Shown in pieces: positions 32,801 through 44,312 of a stretch of DNA of 64,000 nt (position 1 is the first letter of the stretch; the number at the start of each line of letters is the position of its first letter). The DNA comes from Dendrophyllia cribrosa (Eukaryota > Cnidaria > Anthozoa > Scleractinia > Dendrophylliidae): assembly GCA_024195265.1 (NCBI GenBank), contig JAJLRJ010000006.1, forward strand, positions 19,724,851 to 19,788,850, in the 5' to 3' direction. The position numbers and the translations under genes are program-made. The notes under the pieces are model-generated. The model worked only from the letters and a program-made list of their open reading frames with translations, had not been told where the DNA came from and did no database searches.

Positions 32801-35130
32801 GCTACCCATAGCCTTTCCACGTTTCTCACAAGCAAAATATCATCAAATAACTCGAAAAAACTCACGCTCTTGGCAAATAAACATCCACAAACATTTGTCT
32901 TCACAGTAATTTTATTCGAGTTCCCGGATGTAGGCTCGCGTTCGACAGGGCACCACAAAGCCTCTTGCCTTCAAAGCAAATTGTTACTAAGTCTTTGGCC
33001 GGGTCAAAATTCACCAACAATTCGCCTGCCGTTTAATAGATATGACCCGTAGAGGCTACTTTTTGAGGCCAAAGACTTGTTAACGCCAAGAACAAAGCGC
33101 ACAATATCATAACCGTTTCGCCTCGGCCCGAGATCAAAAGTGTAACCCGTTTAGCCTCAAAAGAGACTAAATACAGTAAGATATAAGGACGAGGACAGAC
33201 TGTGCCAATCGCCAGCTTTTTTTCCCTCACGGGACTTAATGATGTCCTCGGGAAAACTTTGTTCAAGGCGGCCAAAAGGAAATCTACTGAAAATAACCGA
33301 CAGAGAAAGCCACTGATCTCTAGCGCGCGCGCTCGCTTCGAAACGTTTGATTCTGTCATAGTAGAGACAGGGTCCACAAATAATTGGATGTGTCACACAT
33401 TCATATTAATTTATTACTGCTGAACTAAAGGGAGGGACTCCAAATTTGTAATAGATCGCTTAAATGTCTTTCAATGAGGCATATGCTGCACCAAAACGAA
33501 CCAGCACAAGCTTTTACAATAAGAAAGTGAGATTTTTAGAGATTTAAAAATTGAGAGTTTTAGAGGCAACACGGGATCCCATCTAAACTCTGCCAAGTCA
33601 ACTTAAAATAAATTGTACTGGCCAAAATACAGGTTAACAGTCTAGTATAAGCCAAAAATGTTCCTAAAAGACCTGAACTCATTACAAGACGGCTAGTTTG
33701 AGGCTTTTTGCTAGCATTTTATTGAGACAGGGTCCACAAATAATTGGATGTGTCACACATTCATATTAATTTATTATTACTGCTGAACTAAAGGGAGGGA
33801 CTCCAAATTTGTAATAGATCGCTTAAATGTCTTTCAATGAGGCATATGCTGCACCAAAACGAATCAGCACAAGCTTTTACAATAAGAAAGTGAGATTTTT
33901 AGAGATTTAAAAATTGAGAGTTTTAGAGGCAACACGGGATCCCATCTAAACTCTGCCAAGTCAACTTAAAATAAATTGTACTGGCCAAAATACAGGTTAA
34001 CAGTCTAGTATAAGCAAAAAATGTTCCTAAAAGGCCTGAACTGATTACAAGACGGCTAGTTTAAGGCTTTTTGCTAGCATTTTATTGAGACAGGGTCCAC
34101 AAATAATTGGATGTGTCACACATTCATATTAATTTTCTAACTGGATTTGTTAAAACGTGTCTCTAGAAATTTCAAGTGCGTTTCAACAATTTGACACTTA
34201 AGGCGAATGAAAAACATTGAAAAGTATCTTGATACGGCTTAAAATGACATCTTAATTGCTGGCAACTCACGACAAGTTGCTCTCGGCAAAAGTGACAAAA
34301 ATTTGTAAATGAAATTAACATCATTTGGAAAGCACACGAATAATGACCTTTTAGTATTTCAAACGATACGGTTCATAGCAAAACGTTCGCCGAATATATA
34401 TCTAGAATTCGCCTTCCTTGAACCCAGAATGGGTTATCTAAGGCACTATTGCTTTAACTAAACACAGAAGAAGCTGTTTTATGCCCTGCACAGAATATAC
34501 TAAGCAGCTCGATCGACATACCTGTAGCTGATAAGCAATCACTTGTCAACACATACTTGACGAAGCTACCCATAGCCTTTCCACGTTTCTCACAAGCAAA
34601 ATATCATCAAATAACTCGAAAAAACTCACGCTCTTGGCAAATAAACATCCACAAACATTTGTCTTCACAGTAATTTTATTCGAGTTCCCGGATGTAGGCT
34701 CGCGTTCGACAGGGCACCACAAAGCCTCTTGCCTTCAAAGCAAATTGTTACTAAGTCTTTGGCCGGGTCAAAATTCACCAACAATTCGCCTGCCGTTTAA
34801 TAGATATGACCCGTAGAGGCTACTTTTTGAGGCCAAAGACTTGTTAACGCCAAGAACAAAGCGCACAATATCATAACCGTTTCGCCTCGGCCCGAGATCA
34901 AAAGTGTAACCCGTTTAGCCTCAAAAGAGACTAAATACAGTAAGATATAAGGACGAGGACAGACTGTGCCAATCGCCAGCTTTTTTTCCCTCACGGGACT
35001 TAATGATGTCCTCGGGAAAACTTTGTTCAAGGCGGCCAAAAGGAAATCTACTGAAAATAACCGACAGAGAAAGCCACTGATCTCTAGCGCGCGCGCTCGC
35101 TTCGAAACGTTTGATTCTGTCATAGTAGAG
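29850..35130. repeat. Large tandem repeat array (1815/1764-bp units)
   Basis: The marker CTAACTGGATTTGTTAAAAC recurs at 30558, 32373 and 34137, giving units of 1815 and 1764 bp and a third partial unit to about 35130. Each full unit holds one segment of about 1 kb plus two subrepeats of 350-400 bp (starting near AAACGAACCAGCACAAGC). The first unit carries about 52 bp that is missing from units 2 and 3 near 32800 and 34565, so the last two are the most recent duplicates. The array is flanked by inverted CTGGATTTGTTAAAAC copies (29853; 35340-35365). The repeated 60-114-codon frames have no recognised homology. Confidence 0.85.
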
Positions 35131-35159
35131 AATCATGGGAAGTAACGACAATCTTTGCA

Positions 35160-35423
35160 CTTGGATGGGGAAGGGAGGGGGGGGGGGGGGTTGCTGGGTT
35201 TAAGCCAGTTTATAAACTCATGACTATACGGTCTACTGCAGCTTTTAAGAGGATATGTAATTAAAAAAATAATGATAACAGAAACAATCAAGACAGTAAA
35301 CAAGCCCCGACAAAGCCGTCGATCTCAGAGCAATTTCTAGAGCTATGTTTTAACAAATCCAGTTGGATATATATATATATTTATATATATATACATACAT
35401 ACATACATACATATATATATATA
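35160..35423. other. Array flank with G-tract and AT/ACAT microsatellites
   Basis: A G run at about 35175-35190, an inverted remnant of the array terminus at 35330-35366, then (AT)n and (ACAT)n to about 35424. No gene. Confidence 0.6.
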
Positions 35424-36041
35424 TACAAATTAGTGTGGGAAGGGAGATATGGACAACTAATTGCCTCATAATCTTTGGATCACCAACCTATTCTCGTTAC
35501 GAAGGCGATTCACAGCGATTTCTGAAATATATACATAGATAGTTAATGTGAGAACAGAAATTTTCACAACAAAGATTATGAGTGAAAAAGTGCCTCAGCC
35601 GGGAGTTGAACCCGGGTCTCCTGATGACCGGACAGATGCCTTAACCACTAGGCCACTGAGACAACCACACTTACACAAACACAAACAACACATTTGTGGC
35701 TTCATAGTGGAAAGCTCTTGGGAGACATTTGCACAAATTCTGCAATTAGGATCGCGTCACTTTACCCAGTCGTTCAGCGATTGACAGTCCACTCCCCAAG
35801 GAAATTAAATTACAAATTAGGGGGGGGGGGAGGGAGATATGGACAACTAATTGCCTCATAATCTTTGGATCACCAACCTATTCTCGTTAGGAAGGCGATT
35901 CACAGCGATTTCTGAAATATATATTACATAGACAGTTAATGTGAGAAAACTGAGAACAGAAATTTTCACAACAAAAATTATGAGTGAAAAAGTGCCTCAG
36001 CCAGTTAGTTGTCCATATCTCCCTTCCCACACTAATTTGTT
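35424..36041. mobile_element. Foldback/duplicated element containing a tRNA-like sequence
   Basis: The ends are inverted (ACAAATTAGTGTGGGAAGGG at 35424 and complement ending 36041). The left part (GAGATATGGACAACTAATTG ... CAGCGATTTCTGA) is also directly repeated from 35834. The tRNA-like segment sits in the first copy; the second copy breaks off just inside it. Confidence 0.65.
35590..35664 (-). other. tRNA-derived sequence (SINE head or tRNA pseudogene)
   Basis: The minus strand has a perfect Pol III box A (TGGCCTAGTGG) and box B (GGTTCAACTCC) at tRNA spacing, a good D-arm and T-arm, and acceptor ends GTCTCAG/CTGAGGC that pair. The anticodon arm does not form a normal 5-bp stem with U33, so a working tRNA gene is unlikely. 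Its position inside a repeat suggests a tRNA-derived SINE head. Confidence 0.6.
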
Positions 36042-36099
36042 GGTAATGGTCTGAAAGCGCTGGGGAAGTGAGCTTTGTGTTTCGTACGGCCGGGCGGCC

Positions 36100-36575
36100 G
36101 GTTGTAGATCGTTTTGATTCTTTGTGTTGTTCGTTTTGGGTCGTTTTGATTCTTTGTGTTGATGGTTGTGGGTCATTTTGATTCTTTGCGTTTATGGTTG
36201 TGGGTCATTTTGATTCTTTGTGTTGATGGTTTTGGGTCGTTTTGATTCTTTGTGTTGATGGTTGTGGGTCGTTTTGATTCTTTGTGTTGATGGTTTTGGA
36301 TCATTTTGATTCTTTGTGTTGATGGTTGTGGATCGTTTTGATTCATTTCGTTGATGGTTGTGGGTCGTTTTCATTCTTTGTATTGGTTGTGGGTCATTTT
36401 GATTCTTTGTGTTGATGGTTGTGGGTCGTTTTGATTCTTTGTGCTGATGGTTGTGGGTCATTTTAAATCCTTTTGTTGATGGTTGTGGGTCGTTTTGATT
36501 ATTTGTGTTGATGGTTGTGGATCGTTTTGATTATTTGTGTTGATGGTCGTGGATCGTTTTGATTATTTGGGATGA
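36100..36575. repeat. Minisatellite, 32-bp unit
   Basis: About 14 imperfect copies of a 32-bp unit (GTTGATGGTTGTGGGTC + GTTTTGATTCTTTGT). Minus-strand reading yields a repetitive Asn/Gln/Thr-rich frame that is only a by-product. Confidence 0.85.
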
Positions 36576-36659
36576 ATTATTATTAACTAATTTAATTTTT
36601 TTGAATTTGGTTGAATAGAGGTTGCGTTATTTTCTTGCTTGTTTGCTTTACATTTTTAG

Positions 36660-36780
36660 AGAATGGGAAAAGGAAGAGTATAATGCAAAGCAGCACGGCA
36701 AACATCCCAGCTTTCTGTGGACAATAATCAGAGCCTTTGGTTTTGGCTATTCCTTGTTAGGACTGGTAGCTCTTCTACGT
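36660..36780 (+). CDS. ABCC4: ABCC (MRP4-like) transporter, exon 3
   Basis: Acceptor TTTTTAG and donor GTAAGT bracket 121 bp. The first base completes the Arg codon left by exon 2, then EWEKEEYNAKQHGKHPSFLW and IIRAFGFSYSLLGLVALLR follow. This is the conserved ABCC stretch leading into the first transmembrane helix of domain 1. It ends exactly at a codon boundary. Exons 1-3 joining in phase across 17.4 kb of intron confirms the gene model. Confidence 0.85.
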
Positions 36781-36964
36781 GTAAGTTAAAATTTTTAATC
36801 AAGTTTGAGTTCATTTTGTAACACGATCCTATGGATATCCTTTAGTACTCTTAAATAGTTCTAAAAAGGATTTTTCAGGTATATTCTGAGATTTCCATAG
36901 TTCAATGATTTCTAGGCCTCGTCTGTCCCTTCGCTAATTTCTGTGTACCCAATCCCAGAGGGGC

Positions 36965-36972
36965 CCACCCTG

Positions 36973-37005
<33 letters not shown>

Positions 37006-37128
37006 TATTTAAACACATAACGCCTAAGAGTTGCTCAGTGTAGTTGACAGTTTCTCAATTAGGGCTAATATCACCAACAGGGTACGTTAAAATACTTTGG
37101 TGTCCTTATCAACCAAACCGTATCTTTT
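36965..37128 (+). pseudogene. CR1-like LINE fragment (5' piece) with (AATC)n
   Basis: (TCAA)n at 36976-37003, then a short piece with VKYFGVLINQTV in frame at 37085-37125, continued beyond an insertion at 38043. The break point repeats ACCAAACCGTAT. Confidence 0.5.
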
Positions 37129-37158
37129 TAAATTTTTCATTTTTTATTGCTTATCTAA

Positions 37159-37740
37159 GGGCGTGTTCTATTGGGGACAACTGTTTCAACCTAAACCAGT
37201 TTTAGTTGATTTGGTTGAGGTGTCCCAATAGAACACTTTTCTGACTTTTCTAACCGTTTTTGGTTAAAACGCGGTTTGGCCTGGGGATAGTCAATACCAG
37301 GCGTTCTTTATGAAATGAGGTTTAACTTCGCCATGATGGCAGCCGGAATCCGTGAAGTTGCTGCCCTGGCCCTTGCCGTATTCGAAGTTGTAGAGACGAA
37401 ATTATGTTTGAATTCGACGTCGACGGGCTTGATGGATAAGCGCTGCTTTTTTTTAGAAACTGGACGCCTTTCTGCCTCTCATACATGTATAATCGGTTAT
37501 GTTGAAGATGTTGTGTCCAATTTGATCCCCACCATGTTTAAACGAATCACGCGCAAAATGATTACGACACGGCTGATGACAAGTGAAAATTATCGTCCAC
37601 TAACATGCCAGCGGGCAACCAGGTTCTGAGCTGGTTGAAAAAGTTGATCAACCAAAGCAACCAATTTTTTTTTCAACAGAACACGAAAAACCCAACCAAC
37701 CCAAACATCCAAAAATGGTTGTCGCCAATAGAACACGCCC
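37159..37740. mobile_element. Harbinger-type MITE, 582 bp
   Basis: Termini GGGCGTGTTCTATTGG and complement, flanked by TAA direct repeats (37156-37158 and 37741-37743). A 3-bp TAA/TTA target duplication fits PIF/Harbinger. The 104-codon internal frame has no recognised transposase motif. Confidence 0.75.
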
Positions 37741-38042
37741 TAAGTTCATTTACAGAACACACTACTAACATTAAATACTACATATAATTCTACCATAAAT
37801 GCTGCTACTTACTCTTACACTTACACTAATTACAACACTAAGACACTAAATGCACTAATTACAATGATTACACTTATACAATATTATATATTAAAATGTA
37901 GTTTTTGATTATAATATTTATAAATACTTTAATTTATACTAATACATATATGCTGCTGCCTATTTAGAAAAAAAATTACAACATATTTTGCATTTCTTAT
38001 AATGGAAAGATTCTTTTTTGTTCTTTTTTGCAATTATAACCA

Positions 38043-39470
38043 AACCGTAGATACCAAACCGTATTTTGGAAAGATAACGTCGATTCCATGGGCAAAAAGA
38101 TTTCCTCTAGGTTAGGTATGCTAAAAAAAGAAAAGGCCATTTGTGTGATACTATACAACACAATGGTGTTGCCTTTGCTTGACTACTGGGCAGCTGTCTG
38201 GAAAAGAAATCAACACATGGCTTAGGATCATGAAGGTACAGTGCATCGAAATTGTGGAATTCGATACCAGATGAGTAGAGGAAGATTTAAACATACATAG
38301 CTTTTAAGAACAATTTAAAAACATTAAATCTCACCGAACTATGAGAGTGATGTGCTACAATTTTAAGACACGTTTTACTTCTTTTACATTTTATATTATA
38401 TTTTACATATCGAATCTCACGGGGCTATGACAGTTCTGTGCGACAATTATAGACAATTTTTACATTTAACATTTAGTAATTATAGCTTTTTAATTATAGC
38501 TTACATTATAACTTAAATTTATACACTTCTAATAAAGTTTTATTTTGTATCTTTATTATTTCTTGGCATACCTGGAAACTAGCTCTTAAGCTAAGCGCAC
38601 TCCACCGCGATCAAACGTCCAAGGCGTTTTTCGTTCTATTTAGTGGGATTTTATTTAATATAAATGAAAATTTGGACAAGGATGTATAAAAAAAATTAGT
38701 TGATGATACTATCTTTTAAATTTACTCAAAATGATGAGCTTTTTTTCGTTGAAAACTGACTAAAACTCTTTGCGCCTGATCAAAATTATGTTGGCAAATG
38801 GCACCAACAATTCTGCAGTTCACAGTTTTTAAACGCTTAGAACTTTTTTAGTAAACTTTAAAAACGTTTGGTAAAGTAACAGTGTATTGGCAATATATTA
38901 CACTTTAAACAGTGAAAATGACAACCTTAACTTTTAACTACTTTGCTTAACTTTTGCAAATTTCTCTCGTTTGACCGCGTTAATAAGCGCACTGACCACG
39001 TTAATTAAATAAAGGATTGATTGATTGTTCGAGATGGTTGTAGAGTAGGCTGAAAAGGCTACCTAGACAAGCTCAACGGACAAGCCGCATGAATAATCAA
39101 GGGCCGATCTATAGGAGCTGATGAACTGCACACCATATTCAGCTGGCCTCGCCAATGAGCGCATCGGGACTATCTCAAGTGCGTCCTTGCGTATATATCG
39201 TTAGACGCCGTGGTGTCAGCTTATCTACTACCTGAATTTAAGCATGCGCACCAAATACACTCCTTTAACACCAGGCACCGTGACTGATTGCGCTTACCTC
39301 TAGTTTAAACCACCAAGGATCAGGGCAGCCTTAATGGCCCATTTCCATTTATTGCTTTGCCTGTTAAAATAAGATATACAAATGACCTCAAGGGGTTTAA
39401 GATCCTGGCAAAACGTCATCTTTGCTGTACGTGTTCTAAGCTATGTGTATATTGCATAATTGTTTCTTTT
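38043..39470 (+). pseudogene. CR1/L2-like LINE reverse transcriptase remnant
   Basis: Short in-frame pieces: GKKISSRLGMLKKEKAICV then VLPLLDYWAAVWKR (38080-38210); RRDYLKCV-like and SAYLLPEF, HAHQIHSFNTRH (about 39160-39290); and IRYTNDLKGFKILAKRHL (about 39375-39420). The order matches the thumb and C-terminus of CR1-type RT on the plus strand. Many stops and indels; a non-LINE stretch lies between 38240 and 39020. Confidence 0.55.
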
Positions 39471-39969
39471 TTTGTTCGCAATTATGCTTGTATATACTGC
39501 ATAATAGAGTAAGTATCGTAGTCTATTGTATTGTAAATATCGTATTGTTAGTAGTCATAGTGTTGATTTTTGATTGAATGTTTGTATGTACTGTCAGTAA
39601 TGTCTAGTATCAGTTGTTTAATTTGTTAATTTAGCCAGGGCTCTATTTAAACTAGCTACTAGCTATATGTGCTAATCAAATGTCCCTGCATGGATAAATA
39701 AATAATTAAATAAATAAAAATAGAGTTTAATACTCGTTAAAACGCGCACGTGATGTAAATAAATCTATCTAATACATAATTACATCTAATGTAAAAAAAC
39801 AAATATAACAAGTAGTTTGTTTCTGATATCTTAACTGAACAACAATGACAGCGAGGAGAAAATAAATAGTACTATTTATCTGAAAAGCAATATTTAGTTT
39901 TCCTAGTACATGATTCTATCATGGGTCCATTGCATGTAAATAATAGTTAACTATTTCTATGCTTTACAG

Positions 39970-40185
39970 GAGATCCTAAGACTGGCCCAGCCTATCTTGC
40001 TGGGTCAACTGATACGCTACTTTGTAGAGGATTCACCCATGCCAGCAAGAGATGCCTACCTTTATTCTTTTGGCCTTAGTTTGTGCGCTGTTATGTCCAG
40101 CATGATCAATGCACCGTACTCCTTCATGCGGCAAGTTTATGGCATGAGAATAAGAGTGGCTTGCACTGGTCTTGTCTACAAAAAG
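39970..40185 (+). CDS. ABCC4: ABCC (MRP4-like) transporter, exon 4
   Basis: Acceptor TTTACAG and donor GTGAGT bracket 72 codons in phase 0: EILRLAQPILLGQLIRYF, then DAYLYSFGLSLCAVMSS and GMRIRVACTGLVYKK. This is the first membrane-spanning domain of ABCC transporters (QPxLLGxLIxYF; GMxIRVAxxxLIYxK). Later exons (rest of domain 1, nucleotide-binding domains) were not found to the right edge, so the gene either continues beyond 64 kb through a very long intron or is interrupted. Confidence 0.87.
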
Positions 40186-40489
40186 GTGAGTCAAGGCAAT
40201 GTCAAGGGCCAGTAGCACGCACGCACATTTGTCAAATTCCCAGCGGTTGCTCACGATATTTTGGGTTCCTAGCCTTATAGACTACAAACTTTCCTACTTT
40301 ATAAAGCTTTGAAGAAGCTGGCTCCATAAGGAAAGTAGCCGGTCATAAAACAAAAAAGTCTTCTGTGCTAAGTTGTTGTCTTTTAGTTATTTTTAAACTT
40401 TGAGTAGGCGGTCATCTTTACTGTAGTTGCCGGCTACTAATGTGAGCTGTTATTAAAATTAGATTTTGACGTTAGTGATCTTAACAACC

Positions 40490-40620
40490 CCAGATTGATA
40501 CATTGAGCATCCTACCGGTTATAGCTGGTTATCCGAAATCATGGGTTCGATTCCCGTTCCCATAAGGTGTAGAGTAAGCGAAGACCCAGAAAATGAAGAC
40601 CTAGATCAAAGGCTCCTATA
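40490..40620 (+). repeat. Possible tRNA-derived SINE fragment
   Basis: GGTTCGATTCC at about 40544 is a perfect box B, with a weak upstream partner. It shares the surrounding pattern (GGTTAT-CGAAA-CATGG) with 41010-41090. Confidence 0.35.
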
Positions 40621-41003
40621 AGCCAACTTGTTGTTGCATATATAAGCTTATAGTGAATCTTTGTTTGTGGCTGTGAGATCTATGTCAGTGAGAAAATCTG
40701 TGCCAGAAGATTCGAGTACTTATATAGATAAAGGATTTTGATTTTACCGAATGCAAGTTGAATATTTCAGGGAATATTTGCATTTATTAACTCCAGTCTC
40801 TGACGGGGAAAGAGTCCTTTATAACCCGTGAATATGTGAAGCGCAATGAACGAGTTATAGCAGACAGGGACAAATATGCAAATTTTCACTCCATTCTTCC
40901 TTCCTTCCTTCCTTCCTTCCTTCCTTCCTCCCTACCTTCCATCTATCGGCTGTAAACGTTTCTTTATAATTTCTCTGACCATATTTATACCCTACATATT
41001 TTT

Positions 41004-41095
41004 GTGACCTTGTTGGCTCAATGGGTTAAGCGTCCGACAGGTTATCGAAAGGCATGGATTCAATTCCCGTCGGATTCATCTTGTCATACATTGTT
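41004..41095 (+). repeat. tRNA-derived SINE head
   Basis: Box A TGGCTCAATGG (about 41013) and a one-mismatch box B GATTCAATTCC (about 41058) at tRNA spacing. Probably transcribed by Pol III once; no cloverleaf good enough for a tRNA gene. Confidence 0.45.
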
Positions 41096-41099
41096 TTTT

Positions 41100-41840
41100 T
41101 TATCAATATCATACTGTACAATAATTTAGTTATAGTTTTGTATAGCCCTGCTGTATGTTACTTTACATTATACTACATACACATTACTTGACTTAAACGT
41201 TACTTTCTTACGACGTGCTTACATCACACAATACATGAAATTTCCAGTATCCTATAATATGCTATATAAATGTTGCCCTACCAGTTTTGTTTTTGATTGT
41301 GACAATTTACTGATTATTATTGTTGTTATTTATGGGTTGCCACTTCTCAACGTGAAATTTGTGTCTGCCATTCTTTTTTCAAAGGGATCGTCCTATACTT
41401 TCTATGTATTTTAGTTTAGTTGCACAATTTTGGTTTTGTTTTATCTCGTTAATGCGCATGCGCAAACGAGATATAGGTATTAGTATAAAAAAGGGACAAA
41501 AGTTGTTAACAAAGGTTCGTTGTTAACTTTGTGAACTTTTGTCGGGGGGGGGAGGGGGTGGGGTTAGTTCTATATTAGGGCATTGAGGATATGTTTGGTT
41601 AAACCGGTTAGGATTTCAACAAGGGCGTCACATACCGCCACTAAAATTTTTGGGGAGCACCCCTGGACCTATTGTTAATTTCCCTAGGGTATTAGGATGT
41701 CATGAACTTGTCATATCGCGCTACGTCACCACAAAGGTATTAAAGTTCTTATTAAGTTTCGATATCTCACGTTACCTATAAATCTTTCAAATTTGTTTTT
41801 AACCCGGGTTTTAAGTGGATGTGTCGGAGACATTCTACGC
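41100..41840. other. No gene seen
   Basis: Intronic, AT-rich sequence with a short inverted pair around GTTAACAAAGGTTCGTTGTTAA (split at 41505/41520) and a G run at about 41544. (CCTT)n lies just before, at 40900-40930. Confidence 0.4.
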
Positions 41841-41844
41841 TCTT

Positions 41845-42440
41845 TGCGTCTTATGCTTTTTGTTTCCTGTCGAGTTGCACTTGGGCCTCTTTTATTGTTT
41901 CTGTCTTATTCATCATGACTGTTGTTTTATCTTTGTCCGCTTTTTTGAGGTTTATAGCAGAGTTGTTTTTCAACTCTTTTAGAGCTATGACCTCATCGCC
42001 TGACAGATTGTTTCTAGGCTTAGTTACAGTGATCTGCGCTTGTTGCGCTTTGACATGTTCCCAAATAGTTCTCAGACTCGCAAGAGTTACTGCCTAATTA
42101 GAGATTCTTTGTCACGGGTGTTGGAATGAATTTGAGACCCTTTGATAGTACGCTGACTTGGCTGTCAGTAAGTTGACAATTTGAGAGATTGTTTAGGACT
42201 TTTTCAGCAGAACGCCTACATTTTAAAGTAATTCTACGCTCTTTGCGTCTTATGCTTTTTGTTTTGCTTTTGCTGTTGTCTTAGCAGCGTTTTTAGAGTC
42301 AGACAACACACTGTTATAGCGTCCATCATTTTTATTTAGAAATGCATTGATAAGTTCTTTAATGTCAAAAACATCATTTCTTAAACTGGCTATTTCGTCA
42401 TTGTTGTTTATAATGTTTGACGAATGCATTCTTTTCACAG
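41845..42440 (-). pseudogene. Penelope-like element N-terminal RT region, broken
   Basis: The minus strand at 42097-41845 reads NLSGDEVIALKELKNNSAI, INLKKADKGTTTVMMNKTE and then EAQVQLDRKQ, the conserved entry to Penelope-like reverse transcriptase (KADKGxTTVVMN). Another minus piece (42438-42250, DEIASLRNDVFDIKELINAF) is helical and probably upstream in the same protein. The two share a direct repeat of about 35 bp (CTACGCTCTTTGCGTC). Confidence 0.6.
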
Positions 42441-42532
42441 GTTACCTATTTACATGTCTGTTCTTACTGGCTGAGAGAACGTTTCCTGCCCTTTTTTCTT
42501 TGGCTCTCAAGCGTTCTTTTGTGAAAGCTAGT

Positions 42533-42725
42533 GACCAAGCTAACCGGCAAATTCCACCCTACTATCAAATTTAGCTCTGAAATATCAGAGAACAAAATCA
42601 CTTTCTTCGACACCATAGTGTTTAAAGGGGAAGGATTCACAAAAGATTCCATCTTGGAAATCAACACTCACAAGAAGCCGACCGAGGCGTTTCAGTACAC
42701 ACACACAAAAAGGGAAAATCCCTGA
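42533..42725 (+). pseudogene. Penelope-like RT fragment (opposite strand)
   Basis: FHPTIKFSSEISENKITFFD, then THKKPTEAFQYTH is the distinctive Penelope-like RT segment. It lies on the plus strand, next to the minus-strand N-terminal pieces, so this remnant is also inverted on itself. Confidence 0.7.
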
Positions 42726-43399
42726 AAGACACGCTCGTTAGAGAACTGAAAAATATAATTGGAAGGCTACTATGCGACGCGACCTAAAAATCCACATGGG
42801 GAGTCCGTGTACGTCTGTAATTACGTTTTTATCAAGCTGATTGGACTGAAAAGTCTGAAAATTGGCAGGAATGTTCTGCGATACCTCGTTTCAAAAAGTT
42901 TCTCCGGCTTTTTTTCATTTCATTTCTGTTACAAACTTATAGTCTCTTTTATACAAAAATACGTAAAAAGGAAAAGTTACGCACATCTGAAAAATCACCA
43001 ACATCATTTTGGACGGCAATCTGTCATAAAATATTTCCGATGTTAATCGCGTTACTCTTTCCAGTCGTCGATTTCTGTGTTTTAGTGATAATGAGATAAT
43101 AAATGCGGCTGTCAATGGCTTACATTTCATCCATGTTGTATTCCTGTCCAACTGTTTGCACAGAGTTCGTACTCACTGCCCTTCTATTGTTATCTTTAGA
43201 TAAATATTTTGATAAAATTGTAGACTTGCCACCTTTTGTTCTAAATGTTGTCATTTCTTTGATCTTAGGAAAAAATCTCTAGCTGTGATACTGACAGGAG
43301 GAATTTACGCTTTCCAGAGCCGTTTAGAATAATTACGCCGTTGTTACGTTTGTTTGCTAGTCCTTGGCATTACAATGGAGTTTTTTTGGCTCAATTTGA
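42726..43399. other. No gene recognised
   Basis: AT-rich; the 78-95-codon frames carry no recognised motif. Confidence 0.35.
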
Positions 43400-43745
43400 A
43401 AGAGTTGCAAGATCACTGAGTGGTAGCCGCTTGTAGGAATTATTCGCTGCCTAGGTTCAGTTCATTTCTCAGTCCGTGATTTAATGTGAGCGCAAGTCTG
43501 CGGTTTGCATAACTTATTATAGTGTTGACAGTGTTTCTTCATCACGACTGCATAAAAGATTCTAAGATCCGAGTCTTATCCGATAGTCACGGTTATATAT
43601 TGGCATCTTGCAATTGTTTTTAGCTCCTCAGACTTTATTCTGCGTTTAAGTTAATGTGTTTCTCGGAGCTACAACTGTAGGCAGTATCTCCATTGTCAGA
43701 AGTATGGCATCATTGCATCCGGTTTGAAATATTTGAATCTCCAGC
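43400..43745. repeat. Dispersed repeat, inverted relative of 7300-7640
   Basis: The minus strand from 43745 (CTGGAGATTCAAATATTTC) matches the 7300 copy across about 340 bp with scattered indels. Confidence 0.7.
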
Positions 43746-43799
43746 ATTATTATTGAATATGGCTAATCTGTGTACCCTTCGTAACAGATGGTTACAGGA

Positions 43800-44300
43800 T
43801 ATGGCTGTTCTTATGTATAAGACAAAAAACAACATTTTCCGAAATACATTGCAGACCTTTTCCTAATGAAGGGCACCAAATATTCATTGAGAAATAAAGA
43901 GTTCGCCATGCCTAGATTTAACACGATTACACATGGCAAACATTCAATTAGATACATTGGCCCTAAGTTATGGAACCTACTGCCTAAAAATATGAGAGAC
44001 CTTCTTGCATTATCTGCATTTAGGCAGCGTATCAGAAAGATTGATTTCAATTCCTTACTGGCCGATGCTCATTGTTCTAATTGCATTTTATGTAGTACAT
44101 GATAGACATTTTACTATTTTATTAAGCTTATATACATTTATAAATACATAGTCACCCGGGTTTTTTATTTAATAATTGTAGTTAGTCATGTAAAATAGTT
44201 TTATTAATTCTAGTTGTAACATTATTTAATAATTGATAGTGTCCCCATTTAGTGGTTCTTTTACTGCTATTTTAGTTTTGACACTCAAATAAAGGTATTT
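43800..44300 (+). pseudogene. 5'-truncated CR1-like LINE, 3' end
   Basis: Reads MYKTKNN then, after a one-base frame change, YSLRNKEFAMPRFNT, GKHSIRYIGPKLWNLLP and SAFRQRIRKID, the C-terminus of CR1-type RT. A short 3' tail ending in (ATT)n at about 44285-44312 is consistent with target-primed insertion. Confidence 0.65.
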
Positions 44301-44312
44301 ATTATTATTTAT

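Noticed and set aside
31269..35123. Repeated 79-114-codon frames in the tandem array
   Set aside because: They recur only because the DNA is duplicated; no recognised motif or signs of coding constraint.
35590..35664. Functional tRNA gene
   Set aside because: The anticodon arm lacks a proper stem and U33, and the sequence is embedded in a duplicated repeat.
36192..36461. Asn/Gln/Thr-rich repetitive protein on the minus strand
   Set aside because: An uninterrupted frame is expected when a repeat unit series lacks stop codons; no start context or conservation.
36100..36575. 32-bp repeats as a possible CRISPR array
   Set aside because: Units are contiguous with no spacers and imperfect; it is a minisatellite in an animal intron.
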